A DNA stretch of 64,000 nucleotides, from positions 2,542,001 through 2,606,000 of the forward strand of contig OZ244213.1 of NCBI GenBank assembly GCA_965216905.1, in the 5' to 3' direction. The translations under genes were made by a program, and so were the position numbers. The notes beneath the pieces were generated by a model. It was given only the letters and a program-made list of their open reading frames with translations. It was not told the origin of the DNA and made no database searches. This stretch comes from G965216905 sp965216905 (lineage in GTDB: Bacteria > Actinomycetota > Acidimicrobiia > Spongiisociales > ZC4RG35). How positions within the stretch are numbered: position 1 is the stretch's first letter; every line of letters begins with the position of its first letter. This document shows, piece by piece, positions 7,887-17,432 of this stretch.

Positions 7887-9364
7887 GTGGCGGGCTGAAC
7901 CCGCTCACCATCATCCTCGGACCGCTGGCCACACTCCGGCAGTGGATGTTCCCGGCGCTGGTGGCGTTGGTGTTCGGTGGCCGCTCGTCCGGTGGTCCGT
8001 CGCTGTGGGTGATCGTTCCGATCCTCATCGTGGTGACGGTTGCCGCTCGGGTCGTGACCGTTCTCCGAACGAAATGGACGGTCGACCACGCCGGTCTCAC
8101 GCTCCGTACCGGGCTCCTCAACCTGGAAACGCGTTCCATTCCTCATGACCGGATCCAGAATGTCGATCTGGTGCAGCCCCTGATCCCCAGGCTGCTGGGG
8201 CTGGCCGAAGTCAAGGTGGAGACCGCCGGAGCGGCAGGTGCGGACGTCTCGCTGGCGTATCTCTCGCTCGAGACCGCTCACGCAATCCGCTCCCGATTGG
8301 TCGGGCGATCGGAAGGTGAACGGTGGGAGGACGGGCCACCGGACACCGCCGCCCGGCCCGACGGGCTCCCGCCGCTTCCCCCGCTGGTCGCCACCGGTGT
8401 CCGTGAGCTGGTCATCGCCGGCGCCACCTCGAACCGAGCCGGAGCGCTGGCGGTGGCCGCCGGTGTCGTCCTCCAGTACGCGGACGATCTCGGGCTGGAC
8501 ATCGGCTCCTACCTCGAAGAGGCGGTGGGGACGGCCGCCGGCCAGACGACGATGCGGCTCGTCGTCGGGTCGCTGGTGCTGATCATCGCCGCGCTGGTCG
8601 TCGGATGGATCGTGTCGATCTTCGAGTCGGTGGTGCGCTTTCACGGATTCCGGTTGGCCCGGCGGGGCGGTGATCTCCATCGTGACTTCGGACTCTTCGC
8701 CCGGACATCGGCGAGTTTCCCGTTGGCCCGCGTGCAGAGTGTTCGGATCGAACGAACCTGGCTGCGGCGTTTGCTCGGATTCGCGTCGGTGTGGGCGGAC
8801 ACGGCCGGGTCGGTCCTCGAAGAGGCCTCGGGTGGGGTCGTGGCGCCCCTCGTGCAGGACGGCGACGTGCCTCAGCTGATCGATGAGATCCTCCCGAGCG
8901 GATGGCGGGGCGATGAAGCGCTGGAGTCCGTGTCGAGGGTCGCCATTCGGCGGGGCATGGTGCGGGCCGCGGTGCCGGTGGTGATCGTGGCCGCTGCCCT
9001 CGTGCCGCTCCGACCGGGGGCGGCGGCAGCGGTGCTCGCGGTGGGCCTGCTCGGTGCCTGGTGGTACGCGGTTCGGCGCTACGCCGGCCTCGGGTACCTG
9101 GTGGGAGATCGATATCTTCACGCACGCTCGGGTGTGATGACGGAACGTCGCTGGGTGGTGCCGCGACACAAGGTCCAGGCGGTGTCGGTGACGGCGTCGT
9201 ACTTCCAACGTCGGCTGGGGGTGGCCACCGTCCACGCCCACACTGCCGGAACGGCGAGCAGCCGGATACCGATCGTCGACCTCGATCGCGACCTGGCCGG
9301 CCGCCTGGCCGATCGTTTGTCCGAGCGGTCGGCGGCGACCGCCTTCGCCTCCGACGGGGTGTGA
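7883..9364 (+). CDS. PH-domain (YdbT-like) membrane protein
   Basis: 493 aa with several bPH2 domains separated by paired transmembrane segments. PH-like signatures occur at about 65-125 (TKWTVDHAGLTLRTGLLN, HDRIQNVDLVQP), about 260-320 (FHGFRLARRGGDLHRDFGLF, ARVQSVRIERTWL) and 410-475 (DRYLHARSGVMTERRWVVP, HKVQAVSVTASYFQRRLG). It is coupled to the smaller partner by a 4-bp overlap. Together they probably form one membrane complex; ligand and function are unknown. Confidence 0.87.
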   Translation: MSGGLNPLTIILGPLATLRQWMFPALVALVFGGRSSGGPSLWVIVPILIVVTVAARVVTVLRTKWTVDHAGLTLRTGLLNLETRSIPHDRIQNVDLVQPLIPRLLGLAEVKVETAGAAGADVSLAYLSLETAHAIRSRLVGRSEGERWEDGPPDTAARPDGLPPLPPLVATGVRELVIAGATSNRAGALAVAAGVVLQYADDLGLDIGSYLEEAVGTAAGQTTMRLVVGSLVLIIAALVVGWIVSIFESVVRFHGFRLARRGGDLHRDFGLFARTSASFPLARVQSVRIERTWLRRLLGFASVWADTAGSVLEEASGGVVAPLVQDGDVPQLIDEILPSGWRGDEALESVSRVAIRRGMVRAAVPVVIVAAALVPLRPGAAAAVLAVGLLGAWWYAVRRYAGLGYLVGDRYLHARSGVMTERRWVVPRHKVQAVSVTASYFQRRLGVATVHAHTAGTASSRIPIVDLDRDLAGRLADRLSERSAATAFASDGV

Positions 9365-10039
9365 TCAGTCCGGGTACCCGTGCATGCCTCGCAGCGGGAC
9401 GAACCGGACCAGCGCCAGTTGGATCACCTCGAGCCCGTCTCCGGACGCCCTGACCGCCACCAGCTCTTCCGCGCCAGCCCGCGGTGAGACGTCGGTGGTG
9501 GTCATGGCGCGGGGGAGCACCATCCAGCCTCGTGGTCTCAGCTGGGCGAGCAGGGCTTCGGGGATCCTCGGCGCGGTCGCCGTGATCGAGATGGCGTCGT
9601 AGGGAGCCCCCTCGGGATGACCGAGCGAGCCGTCGCCGGTGATCACCTCGGGCATCGGTGTGACCCCGACCCGGCGCAGGTTCTCTCGAGCCAGCTCGGC
9701 CACCTGCGGGTCCAGCTCGACCGAGACCACTGTCTCCGCCAGCTCGGCCAGGACGGCGGTGGAGTATCCCGAGCCGGTGCCGATCTCGAGGACGCGCTCG
9801 GATCCCTCGAGTCGGAGTGCTTGGGCCATCAGCGCGACGATGTAGGGCTGAGAGATCGTGGCTCGATTGATCAGCGGAAGCGCGCAGTCCGCATAGGCCC
9901 GGCGCCGATCGGCGGGCGGGACGAACTCGTGGCGGGGCACTGTGGCCATTGCGTGCAAGACCCGCTCGTCGGAGATGTCGCGCTTGCGCAGTTGGCGCTC
10001 GACCATCCGAGCCCGGGCGCTCTCGAACCCTTCGTGCAT
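9365..10039 (-). CDS. pcm: Protein-L-isoaspartate O-methyltransferase
   Basis: 224 aa from ATG 10039, which has GGAGG 5 bp upstream. The SAM-binding motif ERVLEIGTGSGYSTAVLAEL, the upstream INRATISQPYIVALM stretch (conserved substrate-binding region) and the YDAISITATAPRIP post-motif are all present. The enzyme methylates isoaspartyl residues in damaged proteins and so starts their repair. It ends 1 bp from the convergent PH-domain gene. No partner gene such as surE is adjacent. Confidence 0.9.
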   Translation of the reverse strand: MHEGFESARARMVERQLRKRDISDERVLHAMATVPRHEFVPPADRRRAYADCALPLINRATISQPYIVALMAQALRLEGSERVLEIGTGSGYSTAVLAELAETVVSVELDPQVAELARENLRRVGVTPMPEVITGDGSLGHPEGAPYDAISITATAPRIPEALLAQLRPRGWMVLPRAMTTTDVSPRAGAEELVAVRASGDGLEVIQLALVRFVPLRGMHGYPD

Positions 10040-10157
10040 GTCGCCTCCAGGGTACGGCGAACGCGATGGAGGGACGCCACCGGGGTGGCATCCCTCCATC
10101 ATCTATCTGGTCGACTGGGGCCCCATTGTCAGAGCCCCAAGTCTCAGGGTCCTCGTG

Positions 10158-13103
10158 TCAGCGGTTGTCCACGTCGACGAGCGTGAGGCCGAGCAGACCT
10201 GCACCGTCGGAGTGCGACACCGCTCCGAGGTGCCACTGCCCGTCGGTCGCGCCGGTCCACGACACGTCGATCGTGGCGGTCTGGCCGTTCTGGGCGGACG
10301 TCGGTGCCGAATCGATGGTCAGCGAGCCACCGGGGGTGGCCGACACGACCCAGGTGAACAGGTCATAGTCGGAGTCCCCACCGGGGGCGGACCATCCGTG
10401 CACGAAGATCGTCCATGTGCCGTCCTGCGGCAGCACCAGATCCACCTGCTCATCGGTACCCCCGGCCGTGCTCGTGGCAACCTGGTTGCCGTTCGGATCG
10501 AACACGAAGATGTCGAGGTCGGCGCTGGGCTCGGTCGCCTCTGGCGGCATCTTGATCCGCAGCAACGCCGCGCCCGCCGTCGTCACCTGATGGGCGTTCG
10601 AGAACCCGTCGTTCGGGTCGAACGTCTGGTCGGGGTCCTGGACGACGTTGTCCGTGAACACCGTCGCCGCTTCCAAGCCATGGGCGGCGGCCGTGTACTC
10701 ACCCGTGTATCCGAACCGGACGTCGAAGCTCAGCGAGCCGTCGACACCCGAGCCGGACACCTCGGCCGGAGCCGCGAACGACGTGCCCCGTACCGAGATC
10801 GGGCTGTAGACGTCGTAGTTGTCGCTGCTCCAGGTGAGCGAGCCGTGTCGCCACTCACCGATCGGCGCCGAGACGTTGGTGATCGTCACCTGGTAGGTGG
10901 CCGACTGGCCCCGCTTGAGGCGGATGGTGGACGGTTGCGCCGTCACCTCGTAGCCGTCCGGGGCGTCCACCGACACCTCGTAGGTCCTCCAACCGTTCTC
11001 GTTGGCGACGCTCGTCACGGTTCGGGTGACGGTCTGCGACCCGGGCAACTCACCGACGGCGATCGACGGGTAGTTCAGGTCGGAGGCATCGGTTGGCACA
11101 CCGGCTGCTTCCAGGCCACCACAGGTGTTCGCCGGGTTGGAGAACACCTCCGGGAAGGCGTCACACAAGAACCCGAGATAGTCGAGGAACCCGGCCTCGT
11201 ACACCAGGCCGGGCTGGAAGGAGGATCCCTTCCGCACCGGTGAACCCGGGTCGACGTGACCCGATCCCATGTCGAACGGATCGGCCGGGCTGACCCGGTC
11301 GTTGTCGACCACGTCCTGGTAGGCGGTGGTCATCAACGCCGACTTGGCCGCCGCCGCACTCCAGTCCGGATGCTCCTGATCGAGCAAGGCGAAGAGACCG
11401 GCGACATGCGGGCTCGACATCGACGTTCCGGCAATCGACTGGAACAGCTCGCCGGGCACCGAACCGGGATCCGGGAACGGCGAGTTGCCGGCCAGGATCT
11501 GGAATCCGGGTGCGGTGACGTCGGGCTTGATGATGTCGGAGGCAACCGGGTTCGGTCCGCGAGACGAGAAGATCGTCATCGACGGTGCCGAATCCCACGT
11601 CGACAGACCTCCGGTGCCCTCGATCGATGCGGTCGGGCTGGCCGTGGAGGCGATGTACGCCTTGATCGCCAGACCGGGCGTGTTGTCCACGTGGACCGAC
11701 GGGACCCAGTGGCTGTCGGTGAACAGGTTGTTGTCGTCGGTGTTCTCATACATGATCATGCCCACGCCCCCGGCCTGAAGCACGGCCAGGCTCTTGCCGA
11801 CGCGGGCGATGGCGCCCCTCCGGCAGAGCACGATGGCGCCCTCGACCAAGGTGGAGTCGAGCGTTCCCGGGATGCACAGGTCGCCGCCGGCGTCGGCCGC
11901 ATCGACCAGTGGGGACTCTCCCACCTCGAGTGTGATCGACGCACCTCGATACGAGTCGCCGTTGCCGAGCACGGCATGGCCCTCGAAGAAGCGCGGCTGC
12001 GTGCTGGCACCCACCGTGGTCATCCAGGGCATCGTGCCCGGATTGCCCAGTGTGGCGGGCCCAGAGCCGCTGTTGCCGGCTGATGTGGCGACGTGGACTC
12101 CGGCGTCCGCGGCAAAGAGGAACGAGATCTCGTCGGCTCCTGGTCCGGCGGCTCCGCCGCCGATGGAGTAGTTGATCACGTCGACCCCGTCCGCAACCGC
12201 CTGGTCGATGGCTGCCGCCAGGTCGGACGTGAAGCCGCCGAGGTTCCCGAGGCCCTTGTAGGCGATGACGTGGGCACGGGGCGCCACGCCCGAGACCGGA
12301 CCGGCACCCACCTCACGACCGTACATCTCGGCCTGGACGCCGGAATTGCCGGCCGCGGTGGACGCGGTGTGCGTTCCATGGCCATCGTCGTCGCGTGCCG
12401 AGTCGAACTCGTCGGGTGCTGCCCCGATGATGGCGCGATAGGTCGCCAGCATCTGCCGCGCGCCGATCAGCTTGTTGTTGCATTCGAACGGTGCGTCGTT
12501 GGGATTGTGGGCGGTGTTGCCGAAGTCGCAGCTGTCGAACTGGGATTCGTCGAGCACGACTCCCGGATCGGAGAACGAGCCGTCGTCGGCGAAGCTCGGG
12601 TGTTCGGGCCAGATGCCGGAGTCGATGACGCCCACGATGACGCCTTCGCCGTCGACGCCACGCGAGTAGGCGCCGCCGCCGCCGGTGAGCCCCAGGAAGT
12701 CTCCACTCGAGTCGGTCTGCTTGTACCGCATGACATCCGGCAGCACCATCATGACGCCGTCGGTGGTCCGCATCTTCTCGAGCTGGGTGTCGTTCAGCGC
12801 GACTGCGAATCCGTTCAGCGAAACGGTGTACTGGTGGGTGGTGTCGGAAACCGTCAGCCCGACCGCCTTGAGGGCCTTTTCATGGCCCTTGGCGAGGGCT
12901 CGGCCCCGATTCTTGGCGGCCCTCGTCTCCAATCGGTCTTGCCCGAATTGGGCGACGAGTGGCTCGTCCTCCATGACCACCACATAGCGGTCTGATGCGG
13001 TCGATGGCGGTGTCGGTCCGTCATCGACGCTTGCTCCAGCAGGCGCCACCAGCGACAAGAGTGTCGCCATGGCGGCAACCAGGGTGAATACGCGTCTGCG
13101 CAT
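10158..13103 (-). CDS. Secreted subtilisin-like (S8) serine protease with PA and PPC domains
   Basis: 981 aa with a signal peptide (RRRVFTLVAAMATLLSLVAP, cleavage near AGAS). An inhibitor-I9 propeptide spans about 40-115. The catalytic domain has Asp in VIVGVIDSGIWPEHPSF (~160), His in DDDGHGTHTASTAAGN (~241) and Ser in IAGTSMSSPHVAGLFAL (~560). A protease-associated insert lies between His and Ser (VLCRRGAIARVGKSLAVLQA). A subtilase fibronectin-like region (~690-790) and a C-terminal PPC-type beta domain (DLDIFVFDPNGNQVATS) follow. The ribosome site AAGGGAG is 5 bp from ATG. No LPXTG or TM anchor is seen, so the enzyme is probably released as an extracellular nutrient-scavenging protease. 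Confidence 0.95.
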   Translation of the reverse strand: MRRRVFTLVAAMATLLSLVAPAGASVDDGPTPPSTASDRYVVVMEDEPLVAQFGQDRLETRAAKNRGRALAKGHEKALKAVGLTVSDTTHQYTVSLNGFAVALNDTQLEKMRTTDGVMMVLPDVMRYKQTDSSGDFLGLTGGGGAYSRGVDGEGVIVGVIDSGIWPEHPSFADDGSFSDPGVVLDESQFDSCDFGNTAHNPNDAPFECNNKLIGARQMLATYRAIIGAAPDEFDSARDDDGHGTHTASTAAGNSGVQAEMYGREVGAGPVSGVAPRAHVIAYKGLGNLGGFTSDLAAAIDQAVADGVDVINYSIGGGAAGPGADEISFLFAADAGVHVATSAGNSGSGPATLGNPGTMPWMTTVGASTQPRFFEGHAVLGNGDSYRGASITLEVGESPLVDAADAGGDLCIPGTLDSTLVEGAIVLCRRGAIARVGKSLAVLQAGGVGMIMYENTDDNNLFTDSHWVPSVHVDNTPGLAIKAYIASTASPTASIEGTGGLSTWDSAPSMTIFSSRGPNPVASDIIKPDVTAPGFQILAGNSPFPDPGSVPGELFQSIAGTSMSSPHVAGLFALLDQEHPDWSAAAAKSALMTTAYQDVVDNDRVSPADPFDMGSGHVDPGSPVRKGSSFQPGLVYEAGFLDYLGFLCDAFPEVFSNPANTCGGLEAAGVPTDASDLNYPSIAVGELPGSQTVTRTVTSVANENGWRTYEVSVDAPDGYEVTAQPSTIRLKRGQSATYQVTITNVSAPIGEWRHGSLTWSSDNYDVYSPISVRGTSFAAPAEVSGSGVDGSLSFDVRFGYTGEYTAAAHGLEAATVFTDNVVQDPDQTFDPNDGFSNAHQVTTAGAALLRIKMPPEATEPSADLDIFVFDPNGNQVATSTAGGTDEQVDLVLPQDGTWTIFVHGWSAPGGDSDYDLFTWVVSATPGGSLTIDSAPTSAQNGQTATIDVSWTGATDGQWHLGAVSHSDGAGLLGLTLVDVDNR

Positions 13104-13226
13104 CGCACTCCCTTCGATCGGCCCGGGAGGACCCGGGCGGGTTCGTCCTCAGCTTCCGCCGGTCCTCCAGAGCCGGAGCACGTCGTGCTCGCGGCTCACC
13201 CACACCGGCAAGCCCCCAGTGCGACC

Positions 13227-13622
13227 TTACTCCGTCGTGGGCGAGTTCGGTGAGGCAACCCGACCGGCTGCGTCGAGGATCTCGATCCGGTTTCCGAAAG
13301 GGTCGGAGGTGTGCGCTCGCCGCATACCCGAGAACGCATGATCCGGCTGGGCATCGTGTCCGGCCGCCGCGAGGCGCGCCAGCGTCGCCTCGAAGTCGTC
13401 GACCGCCAAGGCGGGATGAGCCTTGCGGGCCGGTCGAAACGGGTCCTCCACACCGAGGTGGATCTCGACGGCGTCGCGCCGGACCCACAGTCCTCCTCGG
13501 CCTGCCATCGGTTCGGGCTTGGGGACCTCCTCGAACCCGAGCACGTCGACCCAGAACCGCCGGGCGACCGACTCCGACGCCGCGGGAATGGCGAGTTGGA
13601 CGTGCTGGAGGTACATGGGCAT
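13227..13622 (-). CDS. Glyoxalase/bleomycin-resistance superfamily protein (VOC fold)
   Basis: 131 aa. One vicinal-oxygen-chelate module pair is visible: N-terminal LQHVQLAIPAASESVARRFW with LGFEEV, and C-terminal HPALAVDDFEATLARLAAAG ending in FGNRIEILD. The likely metal ligands are H in QHVQL and E in the terminal IEIL. The ATG at 13622 overlaps the stop of the upstream polymerase gene (TGATG), with GGAAGGAAG as ribosome site. The substrate is not predictable; the link to a DNA-repair-type polymerase is probably co-expression rather than shared chemistry. Confidence 0.85.
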   Translation of the reverse strand: MPMYLQHVQLAIPAASESVARRFWVDVLGFEEVPKPEPMAGRGGLWVRRDAVEIHLGVEDPFRPARKAHPALAVDDFEATLARLAAAGHDAQPDHAFSGMRRAHTSDPFGNRIEILDAAGRVASPNSPTTE

Positions 13623-14518
13623 CACTTCCTTCCAAAGCGGTCGAAGTCGTCCTCGACGACGATGCCATCCTCCTGCAGACGCGCGTCGAGGTTGGCGCAC
13701 AACCTGGTTGCCGGGATCCGTACCAGCTCGGCATGAGGGTCGCCGGTCGGATGATCGCCGGCCGTGTATCGATCGGGATCGGTCTCGGCGAGTTGGTCCC
13801 ACCGTATGGGAATGGCGGCCGGCGCGTGTGGCCGGGGTCGGAGCGACCATGGTGCGACCGAGGTCTGGGCGGGCCGATTGCGGAGCCAGTCGACGAACAC
13901 TCGGTTTCCTCGGCGCTTCTTCAAGAACGCGGTGGTGAATCGGTCCGGTGCCCGGGCGGTCACCAGGGCGGCCACGCCACGTGCCGCCCGTCCGACCGCA
14001 TCGAATCCCGCATCCGGTTCGAGGAGAACCACTACGTGATAGCCCTTCGACCCGGTGGTCATCAGCCCGGGTGGTGCCCCCGCCTCGGTGAGCACGTCCC
14101 GGGTGGCGAGCGCCGCAGCCCGGGCCGCGTCCACGTCTCCCTCGGGAGGGTCGACGTCGATGACGAACCGATCGGGATGCCAGAGCTGCGGATGCCGGGA
14201 GGACCAGATGTGGAAGGTGACCGTCCCCTGATTGGCCAGATAGGCGATGCCCTCGACGTCGCCCACCATCGGATGGGTCACGGTGCCGCCGGACTTCGGC
14301 ACCTCGACCCGTCCGATGAAGTCGGGGAAGTGCGACGACGCGTTCTTCTGCATGAATCCGCCGCCGGCGACGCCGTCGGGAAAGCGCTGGAGGGTCAGCG
14401 GCCGATCGGCTACGTGGGGCAGCATCAGGTCTCCGACCGATTGGTAGTAGGAGACGAGATCGCGCTTGGTCAGGTCGACTTCGGGGAAGATGATCTTGGA
14501 CGGGTTGGTGACCTTCAC
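13622..14518 (-). CDS. Stand-alone LigD-type primase-polymerase domain protein
   Basis: 298 aa, all matching the polymerase domain of the NHEJ enzyme LigD. Visible motifs are NPSKIIFPEVDLTKRDLVSYY at the start, HFPDFIGRVEVPKSGGTVTH, the catalytic FVIDVDPPEG (two Asp) and TTGSKGYHVVVLLEP, plus RGNRVFVDWLRN. There is no ATP-ligase or nuclease domain and no ku gene nearby. Such stand-alone domains occur in actinobacteria and can add ribonucleotides or dNTPs at DNA ends. The GTG start at 14518 is preceded by GGGGAG directly adjacent and by CACAAT, so the transcript may be leaderless. Confidence 0.85.
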   Translation of the reverse strand: MKVTNPSKIIFPEVDLTKRDLVSYYQSVGDLMLPHVADRPLTLQRFPDGVAGGGFMQKNASSHFPDFIGRVEVPKSGGTVTHPMVGDVEGIAYLANQGTVTFHIWSSRHPQLWHPDRFVIDVDPPEGDVDAARAAALATRDVLTEAGAPPGLMTTGSKGYHVVVLLEPDAGFDAVGRAARGVAALVTARAPDRFTTAFLKKRRGNRVFVDWLRNRPAQTSVAPWSLRPRPHAPAAIPIRWDQLAETDPDRYTAGDHPTGDPHAELVRIPATRLCANLDARLQEDGIVVEDDFDRFGRK

Positions 14519-14582
14519 CTCCCCATTGTGCGTTCACCCTCGCGGCAGCGGCAATCCTCCCGGACACGTGTGCGGTCCCGAG

Positions 14583-14588
14583 TAGCCT
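14583..14588 (+). promoter_or_regulatory. -10 box TAGCCT for leuS
   Basis: TAGCCT lies 10 bp before ATG 14599 and only 1 bp before the in-frame ATG 14590. It therefore supports 14599 as the true, leaderless start. Confidence 0.5.
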
Positions 14589-14598
14589 CATGCGTTCC

Positions 14599-17343
14599 AT
14601 GACCTACGACCATCGTGAGATCGAGCCGGCCTGGCAGCGCCGCTGGGAAGCGGAAGGTACGTACCGGTCGATCGTCGACTGGGACCGGCCCAAACACTAT
14701 GCGCTGACGATGCTGCCCTACCCGTCGGGCGACCTGCACATGGGTCACTGGTACGCCATGACGCCTTCCGACGCCCGAGCCCGGTACATGCGGATGCGCG
14801 GTTTCAACGTGCTGTTTCCGATGGGCTTCGACGCATTCGGGTTGCCGGCCGAGAACGCCGCCGTCCAGCGCAACATCCATCCGGCCGAGTGGACGTGGGC
14901 GAACATCGAACGGATGCGTGGGCAGCTGCGCACGATGGGCGCCATGTTCGACTGGGAGCGAGAAGCGGTCAGCTGCGAAGCCTCCTACTACCGGTGGACC
15001 GAGTGGCTCTTCTCGCGGCTGCTCGAACACGGCATCGCCTATCGGGGAGAGGCGATGGTCAACTGGTCTCCGACGTTGGAGACCGTCTTGGCCAACGAAC
15101 AGGTGATCGACGGCAAGGACGAGCGAACCGGCCAGCCGGTCGTCCAGAAGCTGATGGAGCAGTGGTTCTTCGCCATCACCAAGTACGCCGACGAGCTGTT
15201 GGAGTTCGACGGGATCGACTGGCCGGAGTCCATCCGTTCGATGCAGACCAACTGGATCGGGCGCTCCGAGGGAGCCTCCGTCCGATTCGCCACACCGGCC
15301 GGCGACATCGAGGTGTTCACCACCCGGCCGGACACGTTGTGGGGCGCGACGTTCATGGTGTTGGCGCCCGAGCATGCGATGGTCGAAGACCTGACCTCCG
15401 ATGCGCAACGCCCGGCCGTGGAGGAGTACCGGCGGGAGGCATCCGCTCGGACCGAACTGGAGCGAATGGACGAGGATCGAGACAAGACCGGCGTCTTCAC
15501 CGGAGGTTTCGCCACCAACCCGGTCAACGGCGAACAGATCCCGGTGTGGATCGCCGACTACGTGCTCGTCTCATACGGAACCGGCGCCATCATGGCCGTA
15601 CCGGCCCACGATCAGCGAGACTTCGAATTCGCTCGTCGATTCGACTTGCCGGTGGTTCCCGTCATCCATCCGCAAGCGACGGAACGCCTCGACGGTGCCA
15701 CGATGCAATTGGCGTACGTGGGCCCCGGCTCCATGGTGAACAGCGGTCCGATCGACGGGGTCGACACGAACGACGCCAAAGGGCGCGCGAACCCGTCGGT
15801 GGCGGCTGCAATCGACTGGCTCGAGGCCAACGATGCCGGCACCGAGGCGATCAACTACCGCTTGCGCGACTGGCTGATCTCACGTCAGCGGTACTGGGGA
15901 TGTCCGATTCCCGTCATCCATCGCTCCGACGGCGGCATCGAATCGGTGCCGGACGAGGAGCTGCCGGTCGTGCTTCCAGAAGACGTGGAGTTCTTCGGGC
16001 GCAGTCCGCTGGTCACGACCGAGCGCTTCTGGTCGACCACCGACGAGGCAGGCAATCCCGCCCGGCGGGAAACCGACACGATGGACACGTTCATGTGCTC
16101 CTCCTGGTACTGGTTCCGGTATCTGTCGCCCGCCGAGGAGGCTGCGCCGTTCGATCCCGAGGAGGCGGCGTACTGGTTGCCGGTCGACACGTACACGGGC
16201 GGCGCCGAACACGCTGTCATGCATCTGCTCTATGCCCGATTCTTCGTCAAGGCCATGCGTGACATGGGCGTGTTCGACGACACCATCGAAGCCATGCGGA
16301 CCCATGGCCGAGACCCCGGCGGCTTGTTCGATGAGCCGTTCTCGATGCTGCGCAATCAGGGGCAGATCCTGGGTGAGGAACGGACCGGCGACCGCCTGGT
16401 CGTCGACGGGGTCCGGGATGGTGCACGCGTCGTGGCAAGCACCGTCGACGTCGTCGCGGATGTCGAACCGGGCGACGGAGTCGTCGTCGGTGAGCTGATG
16501 CGCCGCACCGAGAACATCCTCCAGGTCCAGACCGATGAGGGCCTGGTGACCGTCGAGGTGCCGACGGGAGCGTCGGTGACGATCCCCGACATCGATGGTC
16601 ACAACGACGTGAATCAGCTCCGCCACCATCTCGACGTCCAACGGATGTCGAAGTCCAAGGGAAATGTGGTCAATCCCGACGAACTGGTCGCCGAGTACGG
16701 GGCCGACACCGTGCGGACCCATCTCATGTTCGCATTCGAATGGCAGAAGGGCGGTCCGTGGGACAGTCAGGGGATCGTCGGCTCGAGGCGGTTCATCGAG
16801 GACGTGTGGAAGCTGTCTACCGCCGAGTACGAGTCGATGGCGAACGACGCCGACATCGGACTGAGGCGCGCCGTCCACCAGTCGATTCGCCAGGTCGGAA
16901 GCGACCTGGAGGCATTCAAGTGGAATACGGCGGTGGCGGCCCTGATGTCGCTCCGCAACGAGTTGTCCGCCCGGCGTCGTCGGCAGGATGTCTCTGCTGA
17001 GGTGTGGTTCGAGGCGATCGAGACGCTGCTGCTGCTGCTCGCTCCCTTCGCCCCGCACGTGACCGAGGAGTTGTGGCGGCGACGCGGGTACACCGAGTCG
17101 ATCCACATGGCGTCCTGGCCGGCCGTCGACGAGGCGGCGGCCGCCGAGGACCGGGTGACGATGGTCGTGCAGGTCAACGGCAAGGTGCGGGATCGGATCG
17201 AGGTCCCGGCATCGATCGACGCGACGGCAGCCGAGCAGCTCGCTCTCTCATCCGAACGGGTGATGGCCTACACGTCGGAGTCGCCGGTCAAGAAGGTGAT
17301 CGTTCGTGAGCCTCACCTGGTCAACGTGGTCGTCGGGGGCTGA
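14599..17343 (+). CDS. leuS: Leucyl-tRNA synthetase
   Basis: 914 aa, a class Ia synthetase charging tRNA-Leu. The HIGH motif is HMGH in LPYPSGDLHMGHWYAM (~47); the CP1 editing domain includes FTTRPDTLWGATF (~240); the KMSKS loop is QRMSKSKGNVVNPDEL (~681). The anticodon-binding helices and a C-terminal VVQVNGKVRDRI domain follow. I start at ATG 14599 (MTYDHREIEPAWQRRW) rather than 14590 because of the -10 box spacing. About 90 residues separate NQGQILG from KMSKS, a beta-rich insert somewhat longer than in E. coli. The gene overlaps the open frame of the next gene. Confidence 0.96.
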   Translation: MTYDHREIEPAWQRRWEAEGTYRSIVDWDRPKHYALTMLPYPSGDLHMGHWYAMTPSDARARYMRMRGFNVLFPMGFDAFGLPAENAAVQRNIHPAEWTWANIERMRGQLRTMGAMFDWEREAVSCEASYYRWTEWLFSRLLEHGIAYRGEAMVNWSPTLETVLANEQVIDGKDERTGQPVVQKLMEQWFFAITKYADELLEFDGIDWPESIRSMQTNWIGRSEGASVRFATPAGDIEVFTTRPDTLWGATFMVLAPEHAMVEDLTSDAQRPAVEEYRREASARTELERMDEDRDKTGVFTGGFATNPVNGEQIPVWIADYVLVSYGTGAIMAVPAHDQRDFEFARRFDLPVVPVIHPQATERLDGATMQLAYVGPGSMVNSGPIDGVDTNDAKGRANPSVAAAIDWLEANDAGTEAINYRLRDWLISRQRYWGCPIPVIHRSDGGIESVPDEELPVVLPEDVEFFGRSPLVTTERFWSTTDEAGNPARRETDTMDTFMCSSWYWFRYLSPAEEAAPFDPEEAAYWLPVDTYTGGAEHAVMHLLYARFFVKAMRDMGVFDDTIEAMRTHGRDPGGLFDEPFSMLRNQGQILGEERTGDRLVVDGVRDGARVVASTVDVVADVEPGDGVVVGELMRRTENILQVQTDEGLVTVEVPTGASVTIPDIDGHNDVNQLRHHLDVQRMSKSKGNVVNPDELVAEYGADTVRTHLMFAFEWQKGGPWDSQGIVGSRRFIEDVWKLSTAEYESMANDADIGLRRAVHQSIRQVGSDLEAFKWNTAVAALMSLRNELSARRRRQDVSAEVWFEAIETLLLLLAPFAPHVTEELWRRRGYTESIHMASWPAVDEAAAAEDRVTMVVQVNGKVRDRIEVPASIDATAAEQLALSSERVMAYTSESPVKKVIVREPHLVNVVVGG

Positions 17344-17432
17344 TCATCTATCGCCCTTCCCGCATCCTGGCGGCGGCCGGACGTGACGTCACCTCCTTCT
17401 GTGACGGTTGTGGACTTCCGGATGCGGATGCA

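Noticed and set aside
7124..9241. Long open frame antisense to the PH-domain genes
   Set aside because: It is a high-GC shadow: low-complexity Arg/His/Pro-rich product, no family motif, and the plus-strand genes have coherent domains.
10104..10136. Possible terminator (TGGGGC...GCCCCA) after the subtilase gene
   Set aside because: Six-bp stem with a 12-nt loop and no U-tract; too weak to list.
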